Below, in pieces: positions 53,983-63,146 of a stretch of 64,000 nt of DNA. This stretch comes from Rickettsiella endosymbiont of Rhagonycha lignosa (GTDB lineage Bacteria; Pseudomonadota; Gammaproteobacteria; Diplorickettsiales; Diplorickettsiaceae), in assembly GCF_964031165.1 (NCBI RefSeq), contig NZ_OZ035011.1, positions 1,354,001 through 1,418,000 on the forward strand, in the 5' to 3' direction. Each line of letters begins with the position of its first letter. Within the stretch, counting starts at the first letter, position 1. Under the pieces are notes generated by a model. It made no database searches. It saw only the letters and a program-made list of their open reading frames with translations, and had not been told where the DNA came from. Made by a program: the position numbers and the translations under genes.

Positions 53983-54974
53983 TGTTAAAAATTTGGCAGA
54001 AAAAAAATTTTTTGGCCTATTTGCTTTGGCCATTATCATTTATTTACCGTATTTTTATTTTTTTACGCCGTAAATTTTATCAGTTCCATTTTTTAAAAAT
54101 AAATTACCTCTCAATACCCGTTATCGTCGTTGGAAATATTACCATTGGAGGAACAGGTAAAACACCGGTTGTCATCGCATTAGCGCTTTTTTTAAAAGAA
54201 AAAGGTTGGCGGCCAGGTATTATCAGTCGTGGTTATGGCGGTAACACCAAGCATTTTCCCTGCTTAGTACATCAAAACAGTAATGCTCGTGAAGTGGGTG
54301 ATGAACCTATTTTAATTGCTCGACATACTGGATGTCCCACCATGATCGATCCTGATCGCAGTCGCGGCGCTAAGAGTTTACTGAAACGTTCCAATTGCAA
54401 CATTGTCATTAGTGATGATGGTCTACAGCACTTAAGCTTAGGTAGAGATATAGAAATTGTTGTCGTTGATGGTGAAAGGCGTTTTGGGAATAACTTTTGT
54501 TTACCTGCAGGGCCCTTACGTGAACCCGTTTCACGCTTAAATTCAGTGGATTTTGTAATCAGCAAAGAAATCCCTCAAACCAACGAATTTAAACTATGTT
54601 TGATTCCAGATTATTTTTACCAACTTATTCAAACTAAAAATAAACAGTCGAAAGAATTTTTTCTTGGAAAAAAAGTGCATGCAGTGGCAGGGATAGGAAA
54701 TCCCGATCAATTTTTCAAGACCTTACGTAAACTAGGTCTTAATATTATTGAGCACCCCTTCCCCGATCATTATCTATTTAAACCGCGCGATTTCAATTAC
54801 GGGGATGATGCTATTGTTATAATGACTGAGAAAGATGCAGTAAAATGCGTAGGTTTTGTTGATGCCAGACTTTGGTGTTTAAGAACCAAAACAGCATTAG
54901 ACAATAATTTTCTAAATACTATATTAAATCGAATTAATTTAATAAATAAAAATCTAAAATCTTCTTCAAGCTAG
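53982..54974 (+). CDS. lpxK: Tetraacyldisaccharide 4'-kinase
   Basis: 330 residues. Phosphorylates the lipid A precursor at the 4' position, at the inner membrane. N-terminal hydrophobic segment, then the Walker A GNITIGGTGKTPVVIALA (unusual GGTGKTP form typical of LpxK), GIISRGYGG, and SDDGLQHLSLGRDIEIVVVDGERRFGN. Length normal. Translationally coupled to the 47-residue gene. Its 3' end overlaps the convergent arnA' gene by 41 bases. Confidence 0.94.
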   Translation: MLKIWQKKNFLAYLLWPLSFIYRIFIFLRRKFYQFHFLKINYLSIPVIVVGNITIGGTGKTPVVIALALFLKEKGWRPGIISRGYGGNTKHFPCLVHQNSNAREVGDEPILIARHTGCPTMIDPDRSRGAKSLLKRSNCNIVISDDGLQHLSLGRDIEIVVVDGERRFGNNFCLPAGPLREPVSRLNSVDFVISKEIPQTNEFKLCLIPDYFYQLIQTKNKQSKEFFLGKKVHAVAGIGNPDQFFKTLRKLGLNIIEHPFPDHYLFKPRDFNYGDDAIVIMTEKDAVKCVGFVDARLWCLRTKTALDNNFLNTILNRINLINKNLKSSSS

Positions 54975-55953
54975 TTTTTATATCTATATGTGGTTGCCAA
55001 TCAAGCTGTTGTTGCGCACGTTTAATCGATGGCATACGACGTTCCACATCTTGATAACCTTTTCCATAATAATTATCTGAATTTATAGTCTGTAATTCTA
55101 CTCGTGCAACATAATTTGCATAATCTGGGTAAGTTTTAATTAACTTTAATAATAATTCGGCGAGTTCACGGATAGAAATATCGTTTGCAGGATTACCAAT
55201 GTTAAAAATAGTTTGTTCTGCACATCCATCTTTATTTGCAATGATTTTTAATAAGCATCCTATCCCGTCGTCAATATCAATAAAGCTACGTCGTTGTTGT
55301 CCTCCATTCACTAATTGAATGGCTTCCCCACGTAATATATTTCCAATAAATTGACTGACAACTCGTGAGCTTCCTGGCTTAGGATTATGTGGATCATCAA
55401 GCTTAGGGCCTAACCAATTGAATGGTCTAAAAAGCGTATAGCTTAATTCATTCTTTAGACCATAAGCATGAATCACTCTATCTAGTAGTTGTTTGCTGCA
55501 AGAATATATCCAACGTGGTTTATTAATGGGCCCCAGCACAAAATTACTCGTTTCTTCATCAAATGCTTCATCAGTGCACATACCATATACTTCAGAAGTC
55601 GAGGGAAAAACTATACGTTTTTGATGTTTAACGCACAAACGAATAATTTTTAAATTGGCTTCAAAATCAAGTTCAAAAATACCTAAGGGATTCTTTACAT
55701 AACTTGCCGGCGTGGCGATTGCAACTAAAGGAAGTACCACATCACACTGTTGAATCTGTTGTTCGATCCATACTATTTCATGATTTAAGTCACCTTTTTT
55801 AAAGGTGAGTCGTGGGTGTTTAAGGAACTCACTGATTTTGTTTTCGCTTAAATCCAATCCAATTAGCTGCCAATCTGTTTTTCCTAAACAATGTTCCAAT
55901 AGACTGCTGCCAATAAAGCCATTGATCCCAAGAATTAATACTTTTAAACTCAT
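54934..55953 (-). CDS. arnA: UDP-glucuronate decarboxylase, stand-alone ArnA C-terminal domain
   Basis: 339 residues, aligning to the C-terminal half of ArnA only. GINGFIGSSLLEHCLG (dinucleotide site), VVLPLVAIATPASYVKNPL, IVFPSTSEVYGM (catalytic serine/threonine), WIYSCSKQLLDRV (YxxxK) and RPFNWLGPKLD are ArnA-type. It oxidises and decarboxylates UDP-glucuronate to UDP-Ara4O, the first step toward L-Ara4N on lipid A. The N-terminal formyltransferase half of E. coli ArnA is missing, so the formylation step would need a separate gene. Last gene of arnT-arnC-arnA'; convergent overlap with lpxK. Confidence 0.88.
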   Translation of the reverse strand: MSLKVLILGINGFIGSSLLEHCLGKTDWQLIGLDLSENKISEFLKHPRLTFKKGDLNHEIVWIEQQIQQCDVVLPLVAIATPASYVKNPLGIFELDFEANLKIIRLCVKHQKRIVFPSTSEVYGMCTDEAFDEETSNFVLGPINKPRWIYSCSKQLLDRVIHAYGLKNELSYTLFRPFNWLGPKLDDPHNPKPGSSRVVSQFIGNILRGEAIQLVNGGQQRRSFIDIDDGIGCLLKIIANKDGCAEQTIFNIGNPANDISIRELAELLLKLIKTYPDYANYVARVELQTINSDNYYGKGYQDVERRMPSIKRAQQQLDWQPHIDIKTSLKKILDFYLLN

Positions 55954-55989
55954 ATTTTACTACTTGTGTTAAAAATGCATTTGTTATAC

Positions 55990-56934
55990 TTACTTTTCAT
56001 TCGTCTCATCAACAATCTTTCTAATAACATAGCGGGGGCGATGACGTACTTCTTGATAAATACGTCCAATATATTCCCCCATAATACCTAAACCCATCAG
56101 CATTATACCCATTATAAAAAAAACTATCGCAAACAACGTAAACACACCTTCCACTTCTGGACCGATAATAATCCGCCGTAAAAGCAAATATACAACAAAA
56201 AAACTGCTTAAAATGGAAATAAACAATCCCAGCATGGTAAAAATCTGTAAGGGTAATAATGTAAAACTAGTCATCCAATCAAAATTTAAACGTAACAAGC
56301 GGTAAAGGTTATATTTAGACTCACCCGACTTGCGAGCATCGTGTCCGACTTCAATTTCGGTAGGCGATATAGAAAGCCTATAGGCTTGTGCTGGAATAAA
56401 TAAAGAAGTTTCCTTGCTCGCTACCATCAAATCAACGAGTGAACGTCGATAAGCTCTTAACATACACCCTTGATCACTTAAACGAATCTTAGTCATTTTA
56501 TAGCGTAACCAATTATTTAATATAGAGGCATAACGTCGGAAAAAAGTATCTTGTCGATTTTTCCTTATTCCACCCACATAATCATGACCCTCTTCAATAA
56601 GTTTTATCAAATGATAGATTTCTTCGGGTGGATTTTGCAGATCAGCGTCTAAGGTAATAATAATTTCTCCTCTTACCCGCTCTAAACCTGCCATTAAAGC
56701 CATATGCTGACCAAAATTACCATTAAAATGAATAATTCGAATTTGTTCTGGTCGTCTTTTTTGTAATTCATTAAGTCGATCATAAGAATCATCCTGACTA
56801 CCATCGTTTACTAAAATGATCTCGTAAGTCTCACCTAATTTATCTAAACTTGAAATTAAGCGTTGATATAACTGCTCTAGGTTTTCAGACTCATTATAAA
56901 CAGGAATAACCACACTAATATAAGGTTTATTCAT
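55990..56934 (-). CDS. arnC: Undecaprenyl-phosphate 4-deoxy-4-formamido-L-arabinose transferase (ArnC)
   Basis: 314 residues. GT2 domain with SVVIPVYNESENLEQLY, LVNDGSQDDSY, NFGQHMALMAGLE and DADLQNPPEEI (DXD), then two C-terminal transmembrane helices (about 230-290) and the ending MGEYIGRIYQEVRHRPRY, close to E. coli ArnC. It transfers the formyl-Ara4N unit to undecaprenyl phosphate at the inner membrane. ATG 56934 is chosen because AAAGAGG sits well placed before it; an ATG 24 bases upstream lacks a site. Between arnT and arnA'. Confidence 0.9.
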   Translation of the reverse strand: MNKPYISVVIPVYNESENLEQLYQRLISSLDKLGETYEIILVNDGSQDDSYDRLNELQKRRPEQIRIIHFNGNFGQHMALMAGLERVRGEIIITLDADLQNPPEEIYHLIKLIEEGHDYVGGIRKNRQDTFFRRYASILNNWLRYKMTKIRLSDQGCMLRAYRRSLVDLMVASKETSLFIPAQAYRLSISPTEIEVGHDARKSGESKYNLYRLLRLNFDWMTSFTLLPLQIFTMLGLFISILSSFFVVYLLLRRIIIGPEVEGVFTLFAIVFFIMGIMLMGLGIMGEYIGRIYQEVRHRPRYVIRKIVDETNEK

Positions 56935-56963
56935 TTTTTCTTTGTCCTCTTTAATCATTAGTA

Positions 56964-58703
56964 TTACATCATTGGATGATTACTTAATAAAACATCTTGA
57001 TCAGTCTGTGCAAGCAAATAAATTTTCGGATTTTTTGATTGTTTAAATCGTTGATATATTTCTTTATTAGTTACCATGTAAACGTGCCCAAGACTATTCC
57101 AAATAGGCCAAAAATTAGCATCTTTTAACATCCAAGCATCGGTATCCTGATGTTGCATACCAAAGGATAACTCCCCACCGACATTCACTGCAAATACCCG
57201 TTGATTTAAATAAAAAGGTAAATCTTGATAATAATCATAGTACGCCACTACTTTATCATTTGCTTTTAATAAAGGTTTGAGAGTTGCAACTAAAGGTTTT
57301 ATAGATCGCGTATCGAGCTGGGGAATACTGATAGAAACAATCAGAAAGCTAATCACACTTCCTATTGTTAAGGTTGCAAACGCCATTTTAGGTTTTCTAT
57401 GTAAAACAAAACAACTCGCCACTATACTATTTAATAGAAAAACGCTATAGCTTGTTATTAAAAAAAGCTTTGCAGTTTGAGAGAGCGTTATAGAAGGATC
57501 ATTTACTAAACATAAAAGACCTACAATTCCTAAACCTAACCATACCAAAGGTACAGTTATATATCCCCATTTAATATCATTGAAACGCTGCCAATGAGTA
57601 GAAAGATAATGGCCGGTTAACAAAGCCAAACCAGGAAAAATAGGTAAAATATATGGAATTAATTTAGAATGTGAAAAGGAAAAGAAAAGAAAAATTGTCC
57701 CTATCCAGAGTAAAAGAAAAATATAATTATTTTTTTCTTTAAATTGTTGCCAATTTCGGGGGAAGTGAGTGACTATGGCTTGAGGCAAAAAACATACCCA
57801 AGGTAAAAAACCAGCAATAAAAATTGGAATAAAAAACCAATCGGGTTGGTAACGTTGTGCTATTAAAGTGGAGTAACGTAAAAATTGTTGATCAATAAAA
57901 TAGAATTGAAAAAATTCAGGATTCCTAGACTGCACTAAAATATGCCATGGCAAAACTATTAATAAAAATAATAAAATTCCACTCGGAAGATAACATTCTT
58001 TCAGTAAACGCCATTGATTAGATAATAAGACCCAAAGCCCAATAATCATAGCTGGAAATATGATGCCGATAAGCCCTTTAGTGAGTACTGCTAGCCCAGC
58101 AAGCATATAAGCAGTATAAAATAAAAAACGACGGCCTAAACTTGGTGATTGATTGCTGGCAACTAAAAAAGCTAACAAACTTCCAGATAAACAGACCGAT
58201 AAGGTCATATCCAGCGTTACCATTCGTGCTAATGCAAAATATAGAAGACTAGAGGCAAGAATAACAGCGCTTAATAGCCCCGCTCGTCTTTCAAAAAGAA
58301 CTCGACCCGCTGCATAAACTAACAAGCTTCCTAATAAGGCCACAATAGCGTTAGGTAAACGAACCGTCCACTCACTGATAGGTGCAAAATAATGATTTGT
58401 TTTAGATCTATTCAATGCATATTCTGCTTGGGTAATCCATGGATTTAAAACTTTAATTGCACCGGCCTGTAACCAGTAGAACAAGGGTGGCTTTTCAAAA
58501 TATTTGACCCCGTTCAGATGAGGAGTTACAAAATCATGTACAACCAACATTTCGCGTGGAATTTCAGCGTACCTACCTTCATCAGGTACACTCAGCGGCC
58601 TTGTTCCTAAAAATAAACTGAATACTAAACCAATACCCACTGCTAGTAAGATTAAATCAAAGCACCAGCTTCCTTTATTGGACTTAGCTTGAATGATCGA
58701 CAT
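56964..58703 (-). CDS. arnT: Undecaprenyl phosphate-Ara4N lipid A transferase (ArnT)
   Basis: 579 residues, GT39/83 multi-spanning enzyme. N-terminal DEGRYAEIPREML contains the conserved acidic residues of the first periplasmic loop, and FEKPPLFYWLQAG follows. About 12 membrane segments, then a C-terminal periplasmic domain (LLKANDKVVAYYDYYQDLPFYLNQR), matching ArnT (E. coli 550). It attaches L-Ara4N to lipid A phosphates, which reduces cationic-peptide binding. Start ATG 58703 rather than GTG 58712. First of the arn genes here; arnB and arnD are not in the window. Confidence 0.88.
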   Translation of the reverse strand: MSIIQAKSNKGSWCFDLILLAVGIGLVFSLFLGTRPLSVPDEGRYAEIPREMLVVHDFVTPHLNGVKYFEKPPLFYWLQAGAIKVLNPWITQAEYALNRSKTNHYFAPISEWTVRLPNAIVALLGSLLVYAAGRVLFERRAGLLSAVILASSLLYFALARMVTLDMTLSVCLSGSLLAFLVASNQSPSLGRRFLFYTAYMLAGLAVLTKGLIGIIFPAMIIGLWVLLSNQWRLLKECYLPSGILLFLLIVLPWHILVQSRNPEFFQFYFIDQQFLRYSTLIAQRYQPDWFFIPIFIAGFLPWVCFLPQAIVTHFPRNWQQFKEKNNYIFLLLWIGTIFLFFSFSHSKLIPYILPIFPGLALLTGHYLSTHWQRFNDIKWGYITVPLVWLGLGIVGLLCLVNDPSITLSQTAKLFLITSYSVFLLNSIVASCFVLHRKPKMAFATLTIGSVISFLIVSISIPQLDTRSIKPLVATLKPLLKANDKVVAYYDYYQDLPFYLNQRVFAVNVGGELSFGMQHQDTDAWMLKDANFWPIWNSLGHVYMVTNKEIYQRFKQSKNPKIYLLAQTDQDVLLSNHPMM

Positions 58704-58796
58704 GCTTATCACTGCCTATTTTGGATAGGGGTTGAGAAATGGCCCTATTACTATAATAATAGGCCAAATTTATAACGGTTCTGGAGAGGAAAAGCA

Positions 58797-59462
58797 ATGC
58801 AAAAGCAAAAGATCGCAGTAATTTTATCCGGATGTGGCGCCTTAGATGGCAGTGAGATCCATGAATCTGTACTTAGCTTATTAGCTTTAGACCGTGCTGA
58901 ATTACCTTATCAATGTTTGGCTCCGAATATATCTCAAACCCGTGTAGTCAATATGGCCGATGGTAAAACCCAGGGACATGTTGAAAGAAATATACTGGAA
59001 GAGTCCGCGCGCATTGCACGTGGAAAAATTAAAGATATTGCCTCTGCCAACCCTGATGACTATACCGCTATGATCTTTCCAGGTGGTTTTGGTGCCGCAT
59101 TAAATCTGTGTAATTTTGGTTTGAATAAAGAAAATTATTCCATACAAGAGGATGTTTTTAAATTTGCTAAAGCGATGATAGAAACAAAAAAACCTGCTGG
59201 ATTTATTTGTATTGCACCCGTTTTAGCCCCAAAACTTTACCCAACTGGTATTAAAATAACCATAGGCAATGATAAAGCTACTGCAGAGATATTAGAAAAG
59301 TTGGGTGCTCAACATATTCCATGTGCTGCTACAGATTGTGTCGTGGATAAAACCCATAAATTAATCAGCACGCCGGCTTATATGTTAGCCCGCTCAATTA
59401 AAGAAGTCGCGATGGGTATTGAATCCTTAGTCAAAGAACTCTCTCTCATGCTGAACACATAA
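58797..59462 (+). CDS. elbB: ElbB, DJ-1/PfpI-like class I glutamine amidotransferase fold
   Basis: 221 residues. VILSGCGALDGSEIHESVLSLLALD and IFPGGFGAALNLCNFG match ElbB (isoprenoid biosynthesis protein with a possible glyoxalase activity). GFICIAPVLAPKL carries the nucleophilic cysteine of the fold. It may act in stress detoxification. trmB follows after 11 bases. The gene starts 94 bases from the divergent arnT start, a probable bidirectional promoter region. Confidence 0.9.
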   Translation: MQKQKIAVILSGCGALDGSEIHESVLSLLALDRAELPYQCLAPNISQTRVVNMADGKTQGHVERNILEESARIARGKIKDIASANPDDYTAMIFPGGFGAALNLCNFGLNKENYSIQEDVFKFAKAMIETKKPAGFICIAPVLAPKLYPTGIKITIGNDKATAEILEKLGAQHIPCAATDCVVDKTHKLISTPAYMLARSIKEVAMGIESLVKELSLMLNT

Positions 59463-59473
59463 TCTCATTACCC

Positions 59474-60142
59474 ATGAATAAATTTCTAAGACCGATACGT
59501 AGCTTTGTGCATCGTCAAAAAAAATTAAGCAAAAGTCAACAGCTGGCTTTTTCGTCTTTATCTAATCAAAAAATATTATCCAAATTAGATTTTAAAAACC
59601 TATTTCAGCGAGAAGCCTACACCATACTAGAAATCGGTTTTGGTATGGGTGATAGTTTGTTGCAACAAGCATTACAGTATCCAGAAAATAATTATTTCGG
59701 AATTGAAGTTCATCGTCCTGGAATCGCATTAATATTAAAACAAATCGAAAAACTTAAACTTAACAATATTAAAGTTTTTTATGCCGATGCCACAGAAATT
59801 TTAGCTCATTCCTTCCCTAAACATAGCTTAGATTTAGTGCAAATTTTTTTTCCAGATCCTTGGCCGAAAACTCGGCATCATAAACGACGATTAATACAAG
59901 AAAAATTTATTGCGTTATTATATGAAAAACTTAAATTAAATGGCAAATTACATCTTGCCACAGATTGGCAAGATTATGCTCAACATATGTTAAAAATCAT
60001 GGAAAGTGCGTCTGAATGGCAAAATACGGTTGAGAAAAATCAATTCACACCCAGACCATCCACAAGGCCAATGACTAAATTTGAAAAACGCGGTCAAGAA
60101 TTAGGTCATTCAATCTGGGATCTGGTTTTTCGTACACTTTAA
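59474..60142 (+). CDS. trmB: tRNA (guanine-46 N7) methyltransferase
   Basis: 222 residues. SAM motif LEIGFGMGDSLLQQA, FGIEVHRPGI, and the TrmB-specific FFPDPWPKTRHHKRRL are all clear, followed by the C-terminal TKFEKRGQELGHSIWDL. It makes m7G46 in the variable loop of tRNA. Co-directional with elbB, and the repeat copy at 60150 starts 7 bases after the stop. Confidence 0.95.
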   Translation: MNKFLRPIRSFVHRQKKLSKSQQLAFSSLSNQKILSKLDFKNLFQREAYTILEIGFGMGDSLLQQALQYPENNYFGIEVHRPGIALILKQIEKLKLNNIKVFYADATEILAHSFPKHSLDLVQIFFPDPWPKTRHHKRRLIQEKFIALLYEKLKLNGKLHLATDWQDYAQHMLKIMESASEWQNTVEKNQFTPRPSTRPMTKFEKRGQELGHSIWDLVFRTL

Positions 60143-60149
60143 TTTATAC

Positions 60150-60272
60150 ATACTCACAGCAATAGATTTTTGGCAAGGTATCATGAAAGTAAGCAACCGG
60201 AATGTATTTAAGAACCATGAAGGAGTGCAAATTGAGTGACAACACAGACAAAAATGTAAACCCAAAGAGTAA
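60150..60272 (+). repeat. MITE-like repeat, copy at trmB/hemW
   Basis: About 123 bases, plus orientation, filling the convergent gap between trmB and hemW. Starts ATACTCACAGCAATAG and ends CCCAAAGAGTA (last T replaced by A, so the outer TA is retained but not GAGTAT). Confidence 0.85.
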
Positions 60273-60275
60273 AGT

Positions 60276-61421
60276 TTAATCATTCATAAACATAGCAAGC
60301 AAATCATTATAAAACCGTTTACCAAATTCTGTCGTTTCCATTTCAAACCCATCATAATTCAGCAAACCTTGTTGCTGCGCTTTGTGTAAAATAGGTTGAA
60401 TAGTTGATAAAGATAATCCTGTTCGCTGCTGAAATAATTCTACTGGAATTTTTTGATACAGTCTTAATGCATTTATCATAAATTCGAAAGGCAATTCTTC
60501 AGGTAAAATAAATTTTTCTTCAGCTAAAAAAAGATTTTTTTGTGCTAAATATGCTTTTGGATTCTTTTGCTTCCAAACACGCCTTATAGTCCTTTTTTTG
60601 TTATCAGTTATTTTACTGTGCGCGCCTGCCCCAATGCCTATATAATCACCAAACTGCCAATAATTAAGATTGTGTAAGCAATTGTATCTATCTTTACTGA
60701 AAGCAGAAATTTCATAGTGCTTATATGCTTTTTGTTTAAAAATTTCTTCTCCTCGATCCTGTAATTCTCCCATCGTTTCTTCTAGTGGTAATTGCGGTGG
60801 TCTTTGATAAAATCGAGTATTCGGTTCAATAGTCAACTGATACCAAGAAATATGCGTCGGCTCCAACGAAAAAGCAATCTGCAAATCCTCCAGACCTTCT
60901 ATTACAGTCTGGTTCGGCAAACCATGCATCAGATCGAGATTGATATTGGTAAATCCTGCTGTTTTAGCTGCTGAGACGGCTTTAATCGCTTCATTTCCAT
61001 CATGAATACGACCAAGGATTTTCAATTTTTCAGTAGAAAAACTTTGTATGCCTAATGAAAGTCGATTAATACCTGCTTCACGATAACCATAAAAACGTTG
61101 ATATTCTACGGTACCCGGATTGGCTTCCAAGGTAATTTCGATAGCATCAGAAAATTCTAAACGTTGGGCTAGTTCTACCAGCAAATACTTAAGCGTAGCG
61201 GGTGAAAATAAACTGGGAGTACCTCCACCCATAAAAATACTGGTGATCGGTCGATCGTGCAGATTATCGAGATCTTGCTCTACATCTAAAAGCAACATGT
61301 TTACATAATTTATTTCTGGCAAATCAGTTAGTAAAGTATGGGAATTAAAATCACAATAAGGACATTTTCGTATACACCAAGGGAAATGAATATATAGAGA
61401 CAAAGGTGGTAGTGTTAACAT
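60276..61421 (-). CDS. hemW: Radical SAM haem chaperone HemW
   Basis: 381 residues, formerly annotated as oxygen-independent coproporphyrinogen oxidase. The radical SAM motif CIRKCPYC (CxxxCxxC, plus the next-door C-D-F) is near residue 16, and FMGGGTPSLF and IEANPGT-like EANPGTVE follow. HemW passes haem to respiratory enzymes. Start at ATG 61421 gives MLTLPPLSLYIHFPWCIRKC, as in the family; a longer frame from 61472 is possible but unlikely. Near trmB, as in several gammaproteobacteria. Confidence 0.92.
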   Translation of the reverse strand: MLTLPPLSLYIHFPWCIRKCPYCDFNSHTLLTDLPEINYVNMLLLDVEQDLDNLHDRPITSIFMGGGTPSLFSPATLKYLLVELAQRLEFSDAIEITLEANPGTVEYQRFYGYREAGINRLSLGIQSFSTEKLKILGRIHDGNEAIKAVSAAKTAGFTNINLDLMHGLPNQTVIEGLEDLQIAFSLEPTHISWYQLTIEPNTRFYQRPPQLPLEETMGELQDRGEEIFKQKAYKHYEISAFSKDRYNCLHNLNYWQFGDYIGIGAGAHSKITDNKKRTIRRVWKQKNPKAYLAQKNLFLAEEKFILPEELPFEFMINALRLYQKIPVELFQQRTGLSLSTIQPILHKAQQQGLLNYDGFEMETTEFGKRFYNDLLAMFMND

Positions 61422-61428
61422 ACATACT

Positions 61429-62187
61429 TTAGATATGGGAAAAATATAAATTTGTCTTATATAAAAATTCAATTATTCCATTTTTTTCATGTTTTAAAAA
61501 AATATTATTTAATTGTTCTATCATAGCCTTATATTTTGCATGCTCAGGCCCTGGAATAAATGACATGGATAGTAATCTGCCTTGAAATCCTTCCCAATCA
61601 AATTGCTGAACGTTTCTAAATGATGCAGTTTTTATAGTATGGCCCTTAAAAAAACTATCCATAGCCACTTTATCTAATTTTTTAGCATTAGAACTAGCAT
61701 AATCATTGCCATACTTTAACAATAAACTTTCATAATCGCATATAAGCGGAGATTGGACATCTCGAACATTCCAGACCAACACTACCCAGGCCTTAGGTTT
61801 GGCAATTCGTTTAAATTCTCGTTTGGTTTTTTCCATATCAAACCAGTGAAAAGCAGTGCCAACAGTTATAAAATCAACACTCGCATTCTCTAAATGAGTT
61901 GCTTCAGCTGTACCGAAAATTGAGTGAAATTGAGAATATTGTGCTAAATAATCCTCTCCCGCTTCTCTCATTGCTTGATTAGGTTCAACACCGTACACTT
62001 TATTGCCATAAGCGAGAAATAATTTAGCCAGAAATCCCGTACCAGAACCTATATCTGCAATGACACTTTTTTTGTTTAAATCACATTTACTCACGAGCAA
62101 ATCCAGTATTTCTATCGGATAAGAAGGTCGATATTTAAGATAATGTGGTACCGTCTTAGTAAAAGGTTCAATAAATTTATCCGCCAT
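61429..62187 (-). CDS. Class I SAM-dependent methyltransferase
   Basis: 252 residues. VIADIGSGTGFLAKLF is motif I, YGVEPNQAMREAG motif II and FITVGTAFHWFD motif IV/post-I, the ordinary small-molecule type. Substrate unknown. It sits 7 bases upstream of the hemW start on the same strand, so the pair may be co-transcribed. Not the UbiE/UbiG subfamilies by these motifs. Confidence 0.82.
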   Translation of the reverse strand: MADKFIEPFTKTVPHYLKYRPSYPIEILDLLVSKCDLNKKSVIADIGSGTGFLAKLFLAYGNKVYGVEPNQAMREAGEDYLAQYSQFHSIFGTAEATHLENASVDFITVGTAFHWFDMEKTKREFKRIAKPKAWVVLVWNVRDVQSPLICDYESLLLKYGNDYASSNAKKLDKVAMDSFFKGHTIKTASFRNVQQFDWEGFQGRLLSMSFIPGPEHAKYKAMIEQLNNIFLKHEKNGIIEFLYKTNLYFSHI

Positions 62188-62219
62188 TTAGAAGTTTCCA
62201 ATATTGGTTTTTTTCTAAA

Positions 62220-63137
62220 TTATATCATTGGTAAGCTTAATTTTTGCTTTATTATAAAAAAGTCTTTCCAAGGATCATGTTTGAGCTTAGCTAATCGTTG
62301 CGGCAAGTTTTTCACCGTAAAAGTGTCGGATTTAATTCGTGTAGTTAATTCATTCCAATTTAAAGGGGTGGCCACGGCTGCATTCGCTCTAATGCGAGTT
62401 GAATACGGGGCAATACTGCTGGCGCCGCGTTGATTTCGCAGGTAATCAACAAAAATCTTCCCTTTACGCTTGGCTTTACTCATATTTGCAACCAATAACT
62501 GAGGATTCTGCATTACCAAATATTGCGTAAATGTATGGGCAAAAACTTTTACTTTGTCCCAACTATACAGCCGTTTAATGGGAATAACCACATGCAATCC
62601 TTTACTTCCGGTCGTTTTAACAAAACTCTTCAAGTTAATCTTCTGCAAATTATCTTTGACAAAAAAAGCGGCTTCAATAAGCTTTTTCCATTCGGTATCC
62701 AATCCAGGATCAAGATCGAAGGTAATAAAATCAGGTTTTTCTATTTTATCAATTTGACTTGCCCAAGGATGAATTTCCAAAACACCTAGTTGTATCAATG
62801 CCATTAAACCAAGTTTATTTTTAATATAAAGATACGGTTCTGACTTATTCGTTTTATCTGTCAAAGTTATAGCATACAGATTTTCTGTTTCAGTGTTTAA
62901 ATGCCTTTGATAAAAACATTTTTTCTTTTCACCATTAGGACAACGCAGTAATGTTAATGGTCGTTGCAAAATATAAGGTAGTATCCATTCTGCTATTTGA
63001 TTGTAATAATTTGCCAAATCTAATTTCGTAATATTTACATCGGGATATAATAATTTATCGGGATGAGATAAATTAAATTTTGTTTTTGGACACTTATTTT
63101 TTTTAATCGCTATTTTGTTTCGATTTAATTTACCCAT
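62220..63137 (-). CDS. LigD polymerase domain, stand-alone (NHEJ primase-polymerase)
   Basis: 305 residues. LSHPDKLLYPDVNITK opens the LigD-Pol family, with ITFDLDPG (DxD metal site), VKTTGSKGLHVVIPI (K-x-S/T-G-x-K-G nucleotide site) and QRGASSIAPYSTRI. This AEP-type polymerase adds (ribo)nucleotides at breaks joined by Ku and LigD. In many bacteria it is fused to the ligase; here it is a separate gene, 9 bases downstream of the ligase gene. No PE (nuclease) domain is in the window. Confidence 0.9.
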   Translation of the reverse strand: MGKLNRNKIAIKKNKCPKTKFNLSHPDKLLYPDVNITKLDLANYYNQIAEWILPYILQRPLTLLRCPNGEKKKCFYQRHLNTETENLYAITLTDKTNKSEPYLYIKNKLGLMALIQLGVLEIHPWASQIDKIEKPDFITFDLDPGLDTEWKKLIEAAFFVKDNLQKINLKSFVKTTGSKGLHVVIPIKRLYSWDKVKVFAHTFTQYLVMQNPQLLVANMSKAKRKGKIFVDYLRNQRGASSIAPYSTRIRANAAVATPLNWNELTTRIKSDTFTVKNLPQRLAKLKHDPWKDFFIIKQKLSLPMI

Positions 63138-63146
63138 TTTTTAATA

